Assembly: GCA_945893045.1 (NCBI GenBank) | Contig: CAMDEA010000074.1 | Location: 1-37,846 of the forward strand | Origin: Planctomyces sp. SH-PL62 | GTDB lineage: Bacteria; Planctomycetota; Planctomycetia; Planctomycetales; Planctomycetaceae | Direction: 5' to 3' | Length of the DNA: 37,846 bases | Shown: positions 11,201 to 16,840 of the stretch, one piece after another | How positions within the stretch are numbered: position 1 is the first letter of the stretch | Layout of the letters: every line of letters starts with the position of its first letter | The notes under the pieces: generated by a model | Told to the model about the DNA's origin: nothing | Databases searched by the model: none | Seen by the model: the letters and a program-made list of their open reading frames with translations, nothing else | Position numbers and translations under genes: made by a program

Positions 11201-12235
11201 GACAACATGCACTATCGCACGCTGTTGATGGTCGCGTACCACCACTCGCAACGCCCCGAACAGCTTGCCGAACTCGTTCAACAGATCGACACGCACTTCC
11301 ACACCGGCGGACGCTGGACCGAAGGGAACGTCGCGCAGTTCGCTCGCGGTTGCTCTGCCTGCGACTTGCACGAACGAGCGGCCGGCTACTTCACCGAAGC
11401 GATTGCTCTGCACCAGCGCGGCAATCCCGGCAGCGGACTCGGCGACGGCACGCTGTCTGATTTGTATCAGCACCTCGCTCTGTCCCAGTCCGCGTTGGGA
11501 CGTACGAAGGAGGCGGTCGATGCTGCTTCCGCCGCGATCGTCTGTTGGGGACCGCGAGACGATCATCGCGGTCCAGCCTTGGGGAATCTCAAGCATGTGC
11601 TCGCCCACGCCAAAGACCTCGATGAGTTCGTGAAGCATCTTGACGCCGAGTCCGCGAAGACCGGCCAGGACAGCCCGATCCTCCGCAAAGCGGTCGGCCA
11701 GACATATCAGGCTCGCAACGAACACGCCAAGGCGATCGCTCAACTGCAACTGGCGAGCGAACTGCAACCGCACGATCAAGAGATCCATCAAGCGCTCATC
11801 GCCTGCTATGACGCCACGAAAAACGGCCCCGCCGCATCGAAGCAGCTTCTCAAGCTGATCGACCTGCACCGCCACGACCTCGCGCTCTATCAGCAACTCG
11901 CCGAACGCCTGAAGGACAACGAGGCCGAAGCCGAACGCGCCGCCACGTCGATCATCGAAGCGAGTCCCAACGAATCCGAAAACCACACCGCGATGGCCGA
12001 ACTCCGCCAGAAGCAGAACCGCTGGGCCGAAGCGATCCCGCATTGGGAGCGCGTCGCGGAGTTCCGCCGGCTCGAACCGACCGGCTTGCTCAAGCTGACC
12101 GAAGCACAGCTTCACGAAAAGCAATGGGACGAGGCTCGGAAGTCGATCGACAAGCTCCAGAAGTCCGAATGGCCGTCACGCTTCAACGAAGTGACGAACC
12201 AGACGCGCCGGTTGCAGGAACAGTTGCCAAAATAG
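2267..12235 (+). CDS. Giant membrane-anchored FecR-like/VIT/VWA/TPR protein (candidate sigma-factor regulator)
   Basis: A 3322-residue protein of unknown function. Numbering from ATG 2267: an acidic, probably cytoplasmic start (1-85); a single membrane helix (about 92-112); a FecR-like stretch (about 353-403, KPGDWLRTELRG); a VIT domain (about 465-610); a VWA domain (about 720-865) with a metal-ion site D727-T-S729-A-S731; a Gly/Gln-rich stretch near 1285; and from about 1585 to the end, helical TPR-like repeats. The order matches a transmembrane anti-sigma or sensor with a very large extracytoplasmic part. That role is inferred from position after the ECF gene and the short N-terminal cytoplasmic segment; no zinc-binding anti-sigma motif is visible. 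ATG 2231 is also in frame but lies inside a palindrome. Six palindromic elements are embedded without breaking the frame (about 47-80, 840-864, 1694-1714, 2197-2219, 2488-2520 and 3095-3103). Confidence 0.85.
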   Translation: MTQNNSHDRDEERIAQLLRTVDADIPAPDRERLNALRDQSAAAYLDCGDPSHRFSNNVESPTDARSGNPCVLKSDDSGRRSPKRSTPMMTLAMRGLAALVASAAIVLVGVLMPQPIPRQVHAAEIPFSEVLAELRGAETLQFRLVKSAGAQAEIWVRAPGLVRKEESPQRYEIAAGSRLWRVDEETNTVTEGDSPWFLSADKQIDLVGLLGVDVSDSTALLRAKPVTKRSTAHGEEFVYLATLPSKVGDVTIEAFADATTKRLKRMTVRRGGMDFKQWQLLEQHAAAIDRVLPLADITLVAMNVPVADDKFIVAKSLTEDGRIGKVSESQGIVVLRPMLAKRWTPLCREMLLKPGDWLRTELRGANAVKVTLSSEVELTLGPGTLIECISPTQARLHSGQAQVMSPKTNQVEENVPFILLAPREGKRVFKHGDKQLVRVDRDEKLVDVEKTPLWLAGFEGTSNNESLGSLIVNLPDGRNEPLTVGYHKVSVEIRDQIARTTIEESFVNHTVSRLEGVFHFPLPQDASISGFGMWIGNDLVEADVVEKQRAREIYETILREKRDPGLLEWTGGNIFKARVFPIEAHSEKRIKIVYTQVLPLRANRYRYSYGLRSELLRTKPLRELSLTVTVNSALPLKSVTCPTHSARAQQTGHSAQIEFAAQEYTPTRDFEVVCEIDGKQSDVVVVPHRRGDDGYLLVQLSPPAPEGNWQREVLPDGKPLSVVLLCDTSASMDSEKRKQQAEFVSTVLASLGEQDRFLLAAADVGTVWAFAEPMTANAENIAKAQAFLDERLSLGWTNLDRAFEDVLKKTPADAHVIYIGDGIVSSSDTDPAAFVKRLAQWGVGSGERGVKDAPHSALRTPHSVHAIGVGNSFESVVLKGIASVGGGSVRNIGGEQTPQTVALELLNEIAQPGLRDLNVEFRGLRVAAVYPDRLPNVAAGTQQILVGRYLPDGKDQQGEVIVTGMRGSEKVRYAARVSLKDAEEGNSFIPRLWARAHLDQLLAQGQNQAIRDDIIRLSEEFHIITPFTSLLVLETDADRERFGVQRRYEMRDGERFFAEGRDNANYELLQQQMKRAGDWRLGLRRGVLRSLAGLGRNSRAFQQQAQIYHGRQAGMAGRYLNGPIGGDSLDFISESDGASSTYLFRSGDTEYAANLGTMRSEEYSLGDVSRRLSEPFDQPLDARDTLTLFGRSGIEASLSEFDGTAVEELSLGLQDADEDRKSVSGLSPLSDEVQSLWALDELSDEAAFTPMGRTRGGSLALPRLHAAEKLEVFNFSMRSGRRSKMSGLSYGGGGFGGRGYYEQQHQQPDYTSWINTLFPTLAAAPGKVVPVKQTENWSAEAIALSKSLLRTDSLLKLDGGIELRRVYDGFDVRWKRRASRSSDLVLYSPSGWLTRPTGLTDQTVIQFCDAKERGVFSLAFLLGRVRASVEQELKTPPLALDDSSMWPLHESQGYAGRVEPAGENRAKLILTAKNSKSIGHFTIDTAKHVLVKREWFDGEKTTGATSYEDFVEVAGTWWAKKSTTTDAKGRTISESKLDIQAHGKDQYGQRIAAELAAKPSVQFLHPPFVKLKVARQKVADGSAGFDDRVTMILHNATLQQWDEMWKQVEAVEKLAADKPGVRWLRTILLATIRRNEEARQRLLTEAKQLAAKQRQDETFLAQFILGQAYSLMGWPEYFEFVQLFEAAVANQPEGASPRFRDGETPEDKPGASAPWLMFQEARLQCLDALSRHEEALALRKSLVEKSPWHLHWQTDFAHRLARAGQVDAAFAWLQKELDRPIERDIHEDETLRSAVCELYRGQGRWTDLLKFTTEWIAKKPESQSYNSAYAQHLSALVFNDQVDAANTLVEQWFREARIAGPLAPDQRARLETAIQFANGSAYHLSSQRPDERWFEELAETIRFFLRHKHHSDIATRGIGNHYFLQSDVADRLRGEFLSLLQTDVANLTPAQINALLGWTLSGRIELKEPLNGRKQLDASEVPSDIWKKIAAELKPRWVAAPDKDEKHLLGESLRTIYANRFSDTDHLPFLRERLATAHADFKTAYVSSLFEALLTTKWSDVIEQEAFARLLDLSDAKEPVDRLAVQLPALHRLVDALLANRQSLAESQLGDQGEQNKLTRKELAAKKAEFRKTAREQLSGRLLEQAGILLLQKRVPNADSLAMWMRIEHAWLNVVLDQNLPQVEELCWQILGELPPNVGHVANVPGEDEDEHVENVLHEAQARQQFFDGLLKQRAFTTVMNLAARRKAEPATINRVLKYIDAGIAHGGEVAETWRNTKFRMLIALDRPDDLDRELREWIRTDVSTAPWRQMLARLVAERGKLDEAIQLFEACEKDKLLSNSDYHMLADWYLVSNRRAAYERSRIEAFKQNPEHSLSNRLSAESNRWMHSEGRLPSELNENALFSVQALFEKSAQPENYLWQHRQLYGACRDFRLLRMLPDAVLGRTPQQVYSFVQTLQNSTLGELRNEAPADEILARIKQLREHGRADVTRSVSEGGRSPRVEVGESVKRSPSLTLRVTSLTPTDLRALDLLEAIVERKSSEVLNQPGPHIDACVAALQRAFQREWSAGEPRMMSNFLYQLGGLPNEKLKAEQFRELRELQRLAPLHSRDHLAITTDLCNLMFWSYSQKHLALIEMELVVTNYTQANNGKWPHLDNELLSRYVAMLEGSSHHDVGETVLKRYFAKPENDEQRKWLNDRLMSLYNHALEHDGAVSLGTGRAKLFGAIVSLTQKELAAAPDENVRYNLVARLVTTFDIARRHQLPATAEAVRKFAFEELPVLLKRQQAQYSNTVTTPMHLIGEVLGPKLALRYAVERMEQYPQRLEFSWNNSWNTFGNELARRRHESAQAKLDIQELEPRVLKLAIAELKRELRTEEGRNHALYHKHQSYFWTEKGAEFAKAAEEVLAERRTSGRRAVTVANYLWSGLDRAARAIEILLLAHKNGLLDEAAQVQLVNWLHQQNRWAESIPLLEPLVRDRPDNMHYRTLLMVAYHHSQRPEQLAELVQQIDTHFHTGGRWTEGNVAQFARGCSACDLHERAAGYFTEAIALHQRGNPGSGLGDGTLSDLYQHLALSQSALGRTKEAVDAASAAIVCWGPRDDHRGPALGNLKHVLAHAKDLDEFVKHLDAESAKTGQDSPILRKAVGQTYQARNEHAKAIAQLQLASELQPHDQEIHQALIACYDATKNGPAASKQLLKLIDLHRHDLALYQQLAERLKDNEAEAERAATSIIEASPNESENHTAMAELRQKQNRWAEAIPHWERVAEFRRLEPTGLLKLTEAQLHEKQWDEARKSIDKLQKSEWPSRFNEVTNQTRRLQEQLPK
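2406..2506. repeat. In-frame palindromic element with covarying hairpins
   Basis: Arms 2406-2433 and 2479-2506 inside the giant gene, between the N-terminal segment and the membrane helix. Each arm holds a hairpin: GCGGTGAC/GTCACCGC in the first and, read on the complement, GCGACGAC/GTCGTCGC in the second. The two arms differ at two base pairs, each changed on both sides. The flanking CTTTTCAAA is identical. Confidence 0.9.
4784..4857. repeat. In-frame palindromic element built of 8-nt tandem units
   Basis: The left arm is a quasi-tandem run of GAGTGGGG-like units (4785-4815). The right arm is a run of CTCCGCAC units (4824-4855). They pair with about one mismatch per unit. The insert falls between a helix and the last strand of the VWA domain (sequence resumes VHAIGVGNSFES), which is a loop position. 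Confidence 0.8.
7344..7407. repeat. In-frame palindromic element, perfect 18-bp stem
   Basis: GGGCGCTAGCCCCCGGTT at 7345-7362 pairs perfectly with 7389-7406, inside the TPR-like region of the giant gene. Both arms contain the GCTAGC palindrome. Confidence 0.88.
8857..8921. repeat. In-frame palindromic element with covarying hairpins
   Basis: Arms 8857-8881 and 8897-8921. The first arm holds hairpin GGGCACGTT/AACGTGCCC (8861-8881). The second holds GAGCACGTT/AACGTGCTC (8897-8917). One G-C pair in one arm is A-T in the other, changed on both sides. The insert is in the TPR-like region. Confidence 0.88.
9728..9825. repeat. In-frame palindromic element, about 36-nt arms
   Basis: The left arm starts at 9728 (GATGTAACCCGAAGCGT...) and the right arm ends at 9825. 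They pair with about four mismatches. The arm sequence belongs to a family that elsewhere in planctomycete annotations yields peptides such as TRSVSEG and SLTLRVT; both are encoded here. Confidence 0.88.
11549..11574. repeat. Single short hairpin within the giant gene
   Basis: GGACCGCGA at 11549-11557 pairs with 11566-11574 around an 8-nt loop. It may be a one-arm version of the palindromic family or simply a chance hairpin in coding DNA. Confidence 0.5.
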
Positions 12236-12257
12236 TAGCGCGGCACAGCCGCAATTC

Positions 12258-12362
12258 AGTGCAAAGTGAAGAGTGCAGACTGCAAAGTGCAAATTCCCAA
12301 CGGCGTGAAAGTGGCTTGTTCGACATTTTTCACTTTGCACTCGCCACTCTTCACTTTGCACT
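12258..12362. repeat. AT-rich inverted repeat with internal direct repeats
   Basis: Arms 12258-12293 and 12328-12362 share AGTGCAAAGTGAAGAGTG and a second GCAAAGTG block with a few mismatches between. Each arm is itself a partial duplication of GCAAAGTG. Confidence 0.88.
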
Positions 12363-12415
12363 CAATCAGTCGGACGAAATCCGCGCAGAAAAACAATGCC
12401 TTCGGCGATAACGAT

Positions 12416-12449
12416 GTAGGGTGGGTCGAGTCATCGAGACCCACCCTAC
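12416..12449. repeat. Single-hairpin palindrome GTAGGGTGGGTC
   Basis: GTAGGGTGGGTC (12416-12427) pairs perfectly with 12438-12449 around a 10-nt loop. It is a compact one-hairpin member of the family. Confidence 0.88.
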
Positions 12450-12483
12450 TTTGAAATACTCGCCAGCCGTGGCGTTTAGGAAT

Positions 12484-12576
12484 GGGAGCGCAATAACTTC
12501 CCGGTTCTGGATACAAGCCCGCAGCGCCAGCAAGTGAATCACCTTCGGGCTTGTATCGGGAAGTTATTGCGTTCCC
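12484..12576. repeat. Decayed inverted repeat with a 7-nt arm insertion
   Basis: The left arm 12484-12520 and right arm 12547-12576 match apart from one substitution and a 7-nt insertion (about 12504-12510) in the left arm. It looks like an older, eroding copy. Confidence 0.85.
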
Positions 12577-12690
12577 GTTCCTTAGCCGATTGTGCGGTTT
12601 GGATTCTGAGATTGGCAGCCGCTACCTTCCCGACGAAGTCGCGTGAAAGAGTCATCGCGGCGAATGGTTTCCCATTCAAACGGAAGCACG

Positions 12691-13926
12691 ATGAGCGCAG
12701 ACGGTGTGACGGCAGGTGATCACGAGACCTATTCGCTGACCGGGGCAGTCGCGACTGCGAAACCATTGGTGGTCGGCGTGCTGCGCGAGTCGTTTCACCG
12801 GGAACATCGCGTCGCGTTGGTCCCCGCTTCAATCGCGGCGCTCAAGAAGGCCAAGCTGGAAGTCGTCGTTGAATCCGGAGCTGGAACGTCGGCCGGGTTT
12901 GTCGATGCGGCTTACCTCGCGGCCGGCGCGGAAGTGCTGGCTGATCGCGCAGAGGTGTCTTCGCGAGCCGACATCTTGCTGCAAGTCCGCACGGCCGGAG
13001 CCAACGCCGATGCGGCGGAGGCGGACATCGCCGCGCTGCGACCGGGGCAAGCGGTGATCAGCCTGTGTGATCCGCTCGGTCGTCCAGAGTTCATGAAGCG
13101 GGTCGCGGAGCGCAGAGCGCTGGCGTTCTCGCTGGAGTTGCTGCCGCGGATCACTCGCGCGCAGAGCATGGACGTGTTGTCGTCGCAGGCGTCGATCGCC
13201 GGATACAAGGCGGTGCTGCTGGCGGGTGAGCGGTCGGTGAAAATGTTTCCGATGATGATGACGGCGGCAGGCACGATCACCGCCGCGCGCGTGTTTGTCA
13301 TCGGTGCGGGAGTGGCCGGATTGCAGGCGATCGCGACCGCTCGGCGATTGGGTGCCGTGGTCAAAGCGACGGATGTGCGATCGGTCGCGAAGGACGATGT
13401 GATGAGCCTCGGTGCGAAGTTCATCGACATGGGCTTGGGGGACGCGGCCGGCGGCGGCGGATACGCGAAAGGGATGGACGCGGACTTCTATCACCGCCAG
13501 CAAGCCGCCTTGTCGCCAGTCATTGCCGAGAGCGACATCGTCATCACGACAGCGGCGGTGCCGGGGCGGAAAGCTCCGCGATTGGTCTCGGCGGAGATGG
13601 TCCGTTCGATGTCGCCCGGTTCGCTGGTGATCGACTTGGCGGCCGAGCAAGGGGGCAATTGCGAATTGACGCGGCCCTGGGAAACAGTCGTCGAGAACGG
13701 CGTGTCAATCATCGGCTGCGTCAACTTGTCGGCCTCGGTGCCGTTTCACGCCAGCCAAATGTTCTCACGGAACACGACGACGTTCTTGCTGTCGCTGGTC
13801 AACGACGGCCATTGGGCCATTAACCGCGAAGACGAGATCGTGCAGGGGACGCTGGTCACGATCGACGGCCAAGTCGTGCATCCAAAGGTGCATGAACTGC
13901 TGGCGTCCGACGCGGGCGAACGGTGA
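12691..13926 (+). CDS. pntAA: NAD(P) transhydrogenase alpha subunit, soluble part
   Basis: Carries the NAD(H)-binding domain of the proton-translocating transhydrogenase, which transfers hydride from NADH to NADP+ using the proton gradient; it works with PntAB and PntB at the inner membrane. The 411-residue product has the alanine dehydrogenase/PNT N-terminal fold (VGVLRESFHREHRVALVP) and a Rossmann loop G205-A-G207-V-A-G210 followed by ATDVRS. It ends before any membrane segment, so it is the split-type alpha-1 subunit. ATG 12691 was chosen for the GGAAG four bases upstream; ATG 12664 and GTG 12643 are in frame. Its partners lie on the opposite strand and converge with it, whereas these genes normally form one operon. 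Confidence 0.93.
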   Translation: MSADGVTAGDHETYSLTGAVATAKPLVVGVLRESFHREHRVALVPASIAALKKAKLEVVVESGAGTSAGFVDAAYLAAGAEVLADRAEVSSRADILLQVRTAGANADAAEADIAALRPGQAVISLCDPLGRPEFMKRVAERRALAFSLELLPRITRAQSMDVLSSQASIAGYKAVLLAGERSVKMFPMMMTAAGTITAARVFVIGAGVAGLQAIATARRLGAVVKATDVRSVAKDDVMSLGAKFIDMGLGDAAGGGGYAKGMDADFYHRQQAALSPVIAESDIVITTAAVPGRKAPRLVSAEMVRSMSPGSLVIDLAAEQGGNCELTRPWETVVENGVSIIGCVNLSASVPFHASQMFSRNTTTFLLSLVNDGHWAINREDEIVQGTLVTIDGQVVHPKVHELLASDAGER

Positions 13927-13993
13927 AGGAAATTTCGATTTTTGATTTGCGATTTTTGATTGCCATTCAAAAATCAAAAATCGAAAATCCCTT
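13926..13993. repeat. AT-rich palindrome between convergent stops (likely bidirectional terminator)
   Basis: It fills the gap between the pntAA and pntB stop codons exactly. The left side (GGAAATTTCGATTTTTGATT) pairs with the right side (AATCAAAAATCGAAAATCCC) with few mismatches. GATTTTTGATT recurs in the left arm. Its position and T/A runs suit transcription termination in both directions. Confidence 0.8.
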
Positions 13994-15400
13994 TCAGTGG
14001 CCGCCGCCGCCCGCGAGGTGCTTGGCGAGTTCGCCAACGACCGCCTTCGCGTCACCGAAGAGCATGAATGTGCGGTCTTGAAAATACAGTTCGTTGTCGA
14101 TCCCCGCGAAGCCGGGGTTCTTGCTGCGTTTGATGGCGAAGACAGTTTTCGCTTTGTCGGCGTCGATGATCGGCATCCCATAAATCGGCGAGGACTTCAC
14201 CGTCCGCGCGGCGGGATTGACGACGTCGTTGGCTCCGATCACCAGCGCCACGTCGCATTGCGGCATGTCGGCGTTGATCTCGTCCATCTCGATCAGATCG
14301 CTGTACGGGATCTCGGCCTCAGCCAGCAGCACGTTCATGTGGCCGGGCATGCGGCCGGCGACCGGATGGATCGCGAACTTCACCGTGATGCCCGCTTTGG
14401 TCAGTTGGTCGTACAGCTCACGCACACGATGCTGAGCCTGCGCGACCGCGAGTCCGTAGCCGGGAATGATCACGACCAGGTTCGCTTGCTCCAGAACTTG
14501 AGCCGCCCCTTCGATGGTCTCCGGCTTGTAGTGCCGCACCTCTGAGTCCACCGCGACCGCTTGGACTTGTCCGAAGGCTCCGAAGAGCACGTTGGTGAAT
14601 GAGCGATTCATCGCTCGGCACATCATGATCGACAAGATCAAGCCGCTGGCCCCGTCGAGCGCACCGGCCGTGATCAGCAACTTATTGTCGAGCACAAAGC
14701 CCATCGCCACGGCCGAGAGTCCGGCATACGAATTCAGAATCGAGATCACCGTCGGCATGTCCGCTCCGCCGATCGGGATGATCAGCAGCACTCCGAACGC
14801 CAGCGCCAGCAGAATCACGCCGGCAAACAGGAACCCCGCGCCGGAGCCGGTCGGGTTGAGCACCAGCAATACACCAAACAGCACCGCCAAACCGAGCAAG
14901 CCGATGTTGCTGACGTTTTGAAACGGGTACGTGACCGGCCGCTGCGGAATCCATTTCACTTCTTGCAGCTTGCCGGCGGCCATCAGGCTGCCGGTGACGG
15001 TCAGAAATCCGAGCAACACTTCCAAGACGATCGCGCCCATCCGGAATTGGCTGAGTTCTTCCGGTTCGTAAACGGACCACAACACGAACTTCGCGGTGCC
15101 GACGAGTCCCGCCGCAAGTCCGCCGAACGCATGCGAGATCGCCGTCCGTTGCGGCACCGCCGTCAGCGGCACTTTCGAGAGCGGAATGCCCACGGCGATC
15201 CCGGCGATGATCGCCGCCAAGATCCAGCCGTGATGCGTGATCGACGGCTGCGCCCACGTCGCCGCAATCGCCAGCGCCATCGCGAGGATTCCCGCCTGCA
15301 CACCCCGTCGAGCCGTCTTCGGATCGTTCATCCCGTGTAACGAGAAGACGAACAGCACGGTCGCCACCAGATACGCCAACTGCACGAGATGGTGCATCAT
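13994..15400 (-). CDS. pntB: NAD(P) transhydrogenase beta subunit
   Basis: Membrane and NADP(H)-binding subunit of the proton-translocating transhydrogenase. The 468-residue product starts with about eight or nine hydrophobic helices (residues 1-270, including GGADMPTVISILNSYAGLSA, a family signature) and ends with a Rossmann-type NADP-binding domain (about 290-468; VVIIPGYGLAVAQAQH and GANDVVNPAA). Its ATG overlaps the pntAB stop by four bases (ATGA), so the two are translationally coupled. Its stop faces that of pntAA across a 67-nt palindrome. Confidence 0.95.
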   Translation of the reverse strand: MMHHLVQLAYLVATVLFVFSLHGMNDPKTARRGVQAGILAMALAIAATWAQPSITHHGWILAAIIAGIAVGIPLSKVPLTAVPQRTAISHAFGGLAAGLVGTAKFVLWSVYEPEELSQFRMGAIVLEVLLGFLTVTGSLMAAGKLQEVKWIPQRPVTYPFQNVSNIGLLGLAVLFGVLLVLNPTGSGAGFLFAGVILLALAFGVLLIIPIGGADMPTVISILNSYAGLSAVAMGFVLDNKLLITAGALDGASGLILSIMMCRAMNRSFTNVLFGAFGQVQAVAVDSEVRHYKPETIEGAAQVLEQANLVVIIPGYGLAVAQAQHRVRELYDQLTKAGITVKFAIHPVAGRMPGHMNVLLAEAEIPYSDLIEMDEINADMPQCDVALVIGANDVVNPAARTVKSSPIYGMPIIDADKAKTVFAIKRSKNPGFAGIDNELYFQDRTFMLFGDAKAVVGELAKHLAGGGGH

Positions 15401-15768
15401 CGTTTCGACTCCCCGCTGCCGCCCGGCTGCTTGAACATCTTCAACATGCGGTCGGTGATGAGGAATCCGCTGACGACATTGGTCATCGACGCGAACAGCG
15501 CGATCGCTCCCAAAATGCGAATGCCCAGCGGGTAGTCTGCATGTCCCGTGACGATGATCGAACCGACCACCGCGATGGCCGAGATCGCATTCGTCAGCGA
15601 CATCAGCGGCGTGTGCAGCAACCGCGAGACGCGGACGATCACGCCAAAGCCCAGCAGCGATGCCATCGCGAAGACAAACAGCAGCGACCAGTAATCCACC
15701 GAGACGGTGGCGTGTTTGATCGCGTTTTCAGCAGTCGAGGTCACGTCAGCCAACAGCAACAGACCCAC
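15397..15768 (-). CDS. pntAB: NAD(P) transhydrogenase alpha-2 (membrane) subunit
   Basis: Small membrane subunit of the split transhydrogenase. About 123 residues with three to four hydrophobic helices; the LLHTPLMSLTNAISAI and GFLITDRML segments are typical of PntAB. GTG at 15768 was chosen because a full AAGGAGG lies five bases upstream, the same arrangement as at lptB. In-frame ATG 15792 and TTG 15831 lack such a site. The gene overlaps pntB by four bases. Upstream, on the same strand, a palindrome separates it from the lptB stop. Confidence 0.9.
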   Translation of the reverse strand: MGLLLLADVTSTAENAIKHATVSVDYWSLLFVFAMASLLGFGVIVRVSRLLHTPLMSLTNAISAIAVVGSIIVTGHADYPLGIRILGAIALFASMTNVVSGFLITDRMLKMFKQPGGSGESKR

Positions 15769-15773
15769 AATGC

Positions 15774-15780
15774 CCTCCTT
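15774..15780 (-). promoter_or_regulatory. Ribosome binding site of pntAB
   Basis: AAGGAGG on the minus strand, five bases before GTG 15768. It decides the start against longer in-frame alternatives. Confidence 0.75.
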
Positions 15781-15842
15781 GTTGAGTCCCATGAGCGGGC
15801 GGATTGTGGGGCTGACCCATGCGGCGTGCAAGGAGGCTCAAA

Positions 15843-15896
15843 GTAGACCGGTCACTCCGTGACCGGAAGATTCGAGTCACGGAGTGACTCGTCTAC
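15843..15896. repeat. Inverted repeat with covarying nested hairpins
   Basis: It lies directly after the lptB stop. Outer GTAGAC/GTCTAC flank two hairpins: CCGGTCAC-tcc-GTGACCGG (15848-15866) and CGAGTCAC-gga-GTGACTCG (15873-15891). Between arms two base pairs differ and both partners changed each time. It may also terminate lptB transcription. Confidence 0.9.
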
Positions 15897-16673
15897 TCAA
15901 GCCGCCGCTTCGAGTCCCGAATCGAACGCTTCCTTGCCTTGGATGATTGAGTTGGCGTCAAAGCGTTCTCCGAAGTACAGACGGCGAGCGTCCGGATTCG
16001 CCAGGACAGTCTTGGCATCACCCGAGGCGATCACTTGCCCGGCGCAGATCACGTAATTGCGATCGGTGATCGTCAGAGTTTCCCGCTCACGGTGATCGGT
16101 CAGCAGAATGCCGATCCCCTTGTTGCGCAGGCGAGCAATGATGTCCTGAATGCTGTGGATCGTGACCGGGTCGATGCCGGTGAACGGCTCGTCGAGCAGA
16201 ATCAAAACCGGATCGGTGGCGAGACACCGCGCGATTTCCAGCCGGCGTCGCTCACCGCCCGACAGCGTGGAGGCGATCTGCCGGCGCTTATCCGTGAGGC
16301 CGAACTCCGTCAGCAGTTGTTCGATCTTGGCCTGCCGTTCCTCGCGCGTCATCGGCAGGAATTCGAGCACCGCGAGAATGTTTTGCTCGACGGTCAACTT
16401 GATGAAGATGCTTTCGTCCTGCGGCAGATAGCCCATGCCGGCTTGAGCCCGCTTATACATAGGCCAGCGCGTGACCTCGACGCCATTCAGGAAGACGTGC
16501 CCGACCGTCGGCGCGATCATCCCGCACGACATGCGGAACGACGTCGTCTTGCCGGCTCCGTTCGGACCCAGCAGCCCGACGATCTCGCCGCGCTCCACGC
16601 AAAAGTCCACGCCATCAACGGCGCGCTTGCCGGGGTAGTCCTTCACCAATCCGTGGCATTCCAGCAGAGCCAT
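15897..16673 (-). CDS. lptB: LPS export ABC transporter ATP-binding protein
   Basis: Probable cytoplasmic ATPase driving lipopolysaccharide transport from the inner membrane with LptFG and LptC. The 258-residue product shows Walker A GPNGAGKTT (36-44), Q-loop region YLPQDESIFIKLTVEQN (the ESIF..LTVE..N pattern typical of LptB), signature LSGGE (137-141), Walker B LILLDEP (157-163) and H-loop H193. ATG 16673 was chosen for AAGGAGG five bases upstream; the reading frame continues 30 codons further without support. No lptA, lptC or lptFG is adjacent. A branched-chain amino-acid ATPase (LivG/F) is the main alternative, but the Q-loop favours LptB. Confidence 0.88.
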   Translation of the reverse strand: MALLECHGLVKDYPGKRAVDGVDFCVERGEIVGLLGPNGAGKTTSFRMSCGMIAPTVGHVFLNGVEVTRWPMYKRAQAGMGYLPQDESIFIKLTVEQNILAVLEFLPMTREERQAKIEQLLTEFGLTDKRRQIASTLSGGERRRLEIARCLATDPVLILLDEPFTGIDPVTIHSIQDIIARLRNKGIGILLTDHRERETLTITDRNYVICAGQVIASGDAKTVLANPDARRLYFGERFDANSIIQGKEAFDSGLEAAA

Positions 16674-16678
16674 GACGT

Positions 16679-16685
16679 CCTCCTT
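16679..16685 (-). promoter_or_regulatory. Ribosome binding site of lptB
   Basis: AAGGAGG on the minus strand, five bases before ATG 16673. It rules out the longer reading frame to 16763. Confidence 0.8.
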
Positions 16686-16730
16686 GACGTTGCGAATGAT
16701 TTTTTGGAACCGAAGCCTGTCACACAGAAC

Positions 16731-16829
16731 TAAGGATTGCCGAGTAAGGATTGAAGAAGGCAAAAGTCGGACATGTTGTCCCGCGTTCCCTTCGTCAATC
16801 GTAATTCCTTATTCGGCAATCCTTATTCG
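16731..16829. repeat. Inverted repeat with tandem AAGGATT units
   Basis: The left arm (about 16731-16755, CTAAGGATTGCCGAGTAAGG) pairs with 16801-16829 with a few mismatches. TAAGGATTG occurs twice in the left arm. It lies between the first large signal peptidase gene and lptB. Confidence 0.82.
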
Positions 16830-16840
16830 CATTCGATCTT

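Larger units (their letters stand above)
12236..12690. other. Intergenic region made of stacked palindromes
   Basis: No gene is recognisable in these 455 nt between the giant gene and pntAA. It holds a short hairpin GCGGC-aca-GCCGC (12240-12252) and three larger inverted repeats listed separately. Roughly two thirds of the gap is palindromic DNA, suggesting repeated insertion at a tolerated site. Confidence 0.75.

Noticed and set aside
12240..12576. CRISPR-like array
   Set aside because: The repeats here are inverted, not direct, differ from each other, and have no regular spacers or cas genes nearby.
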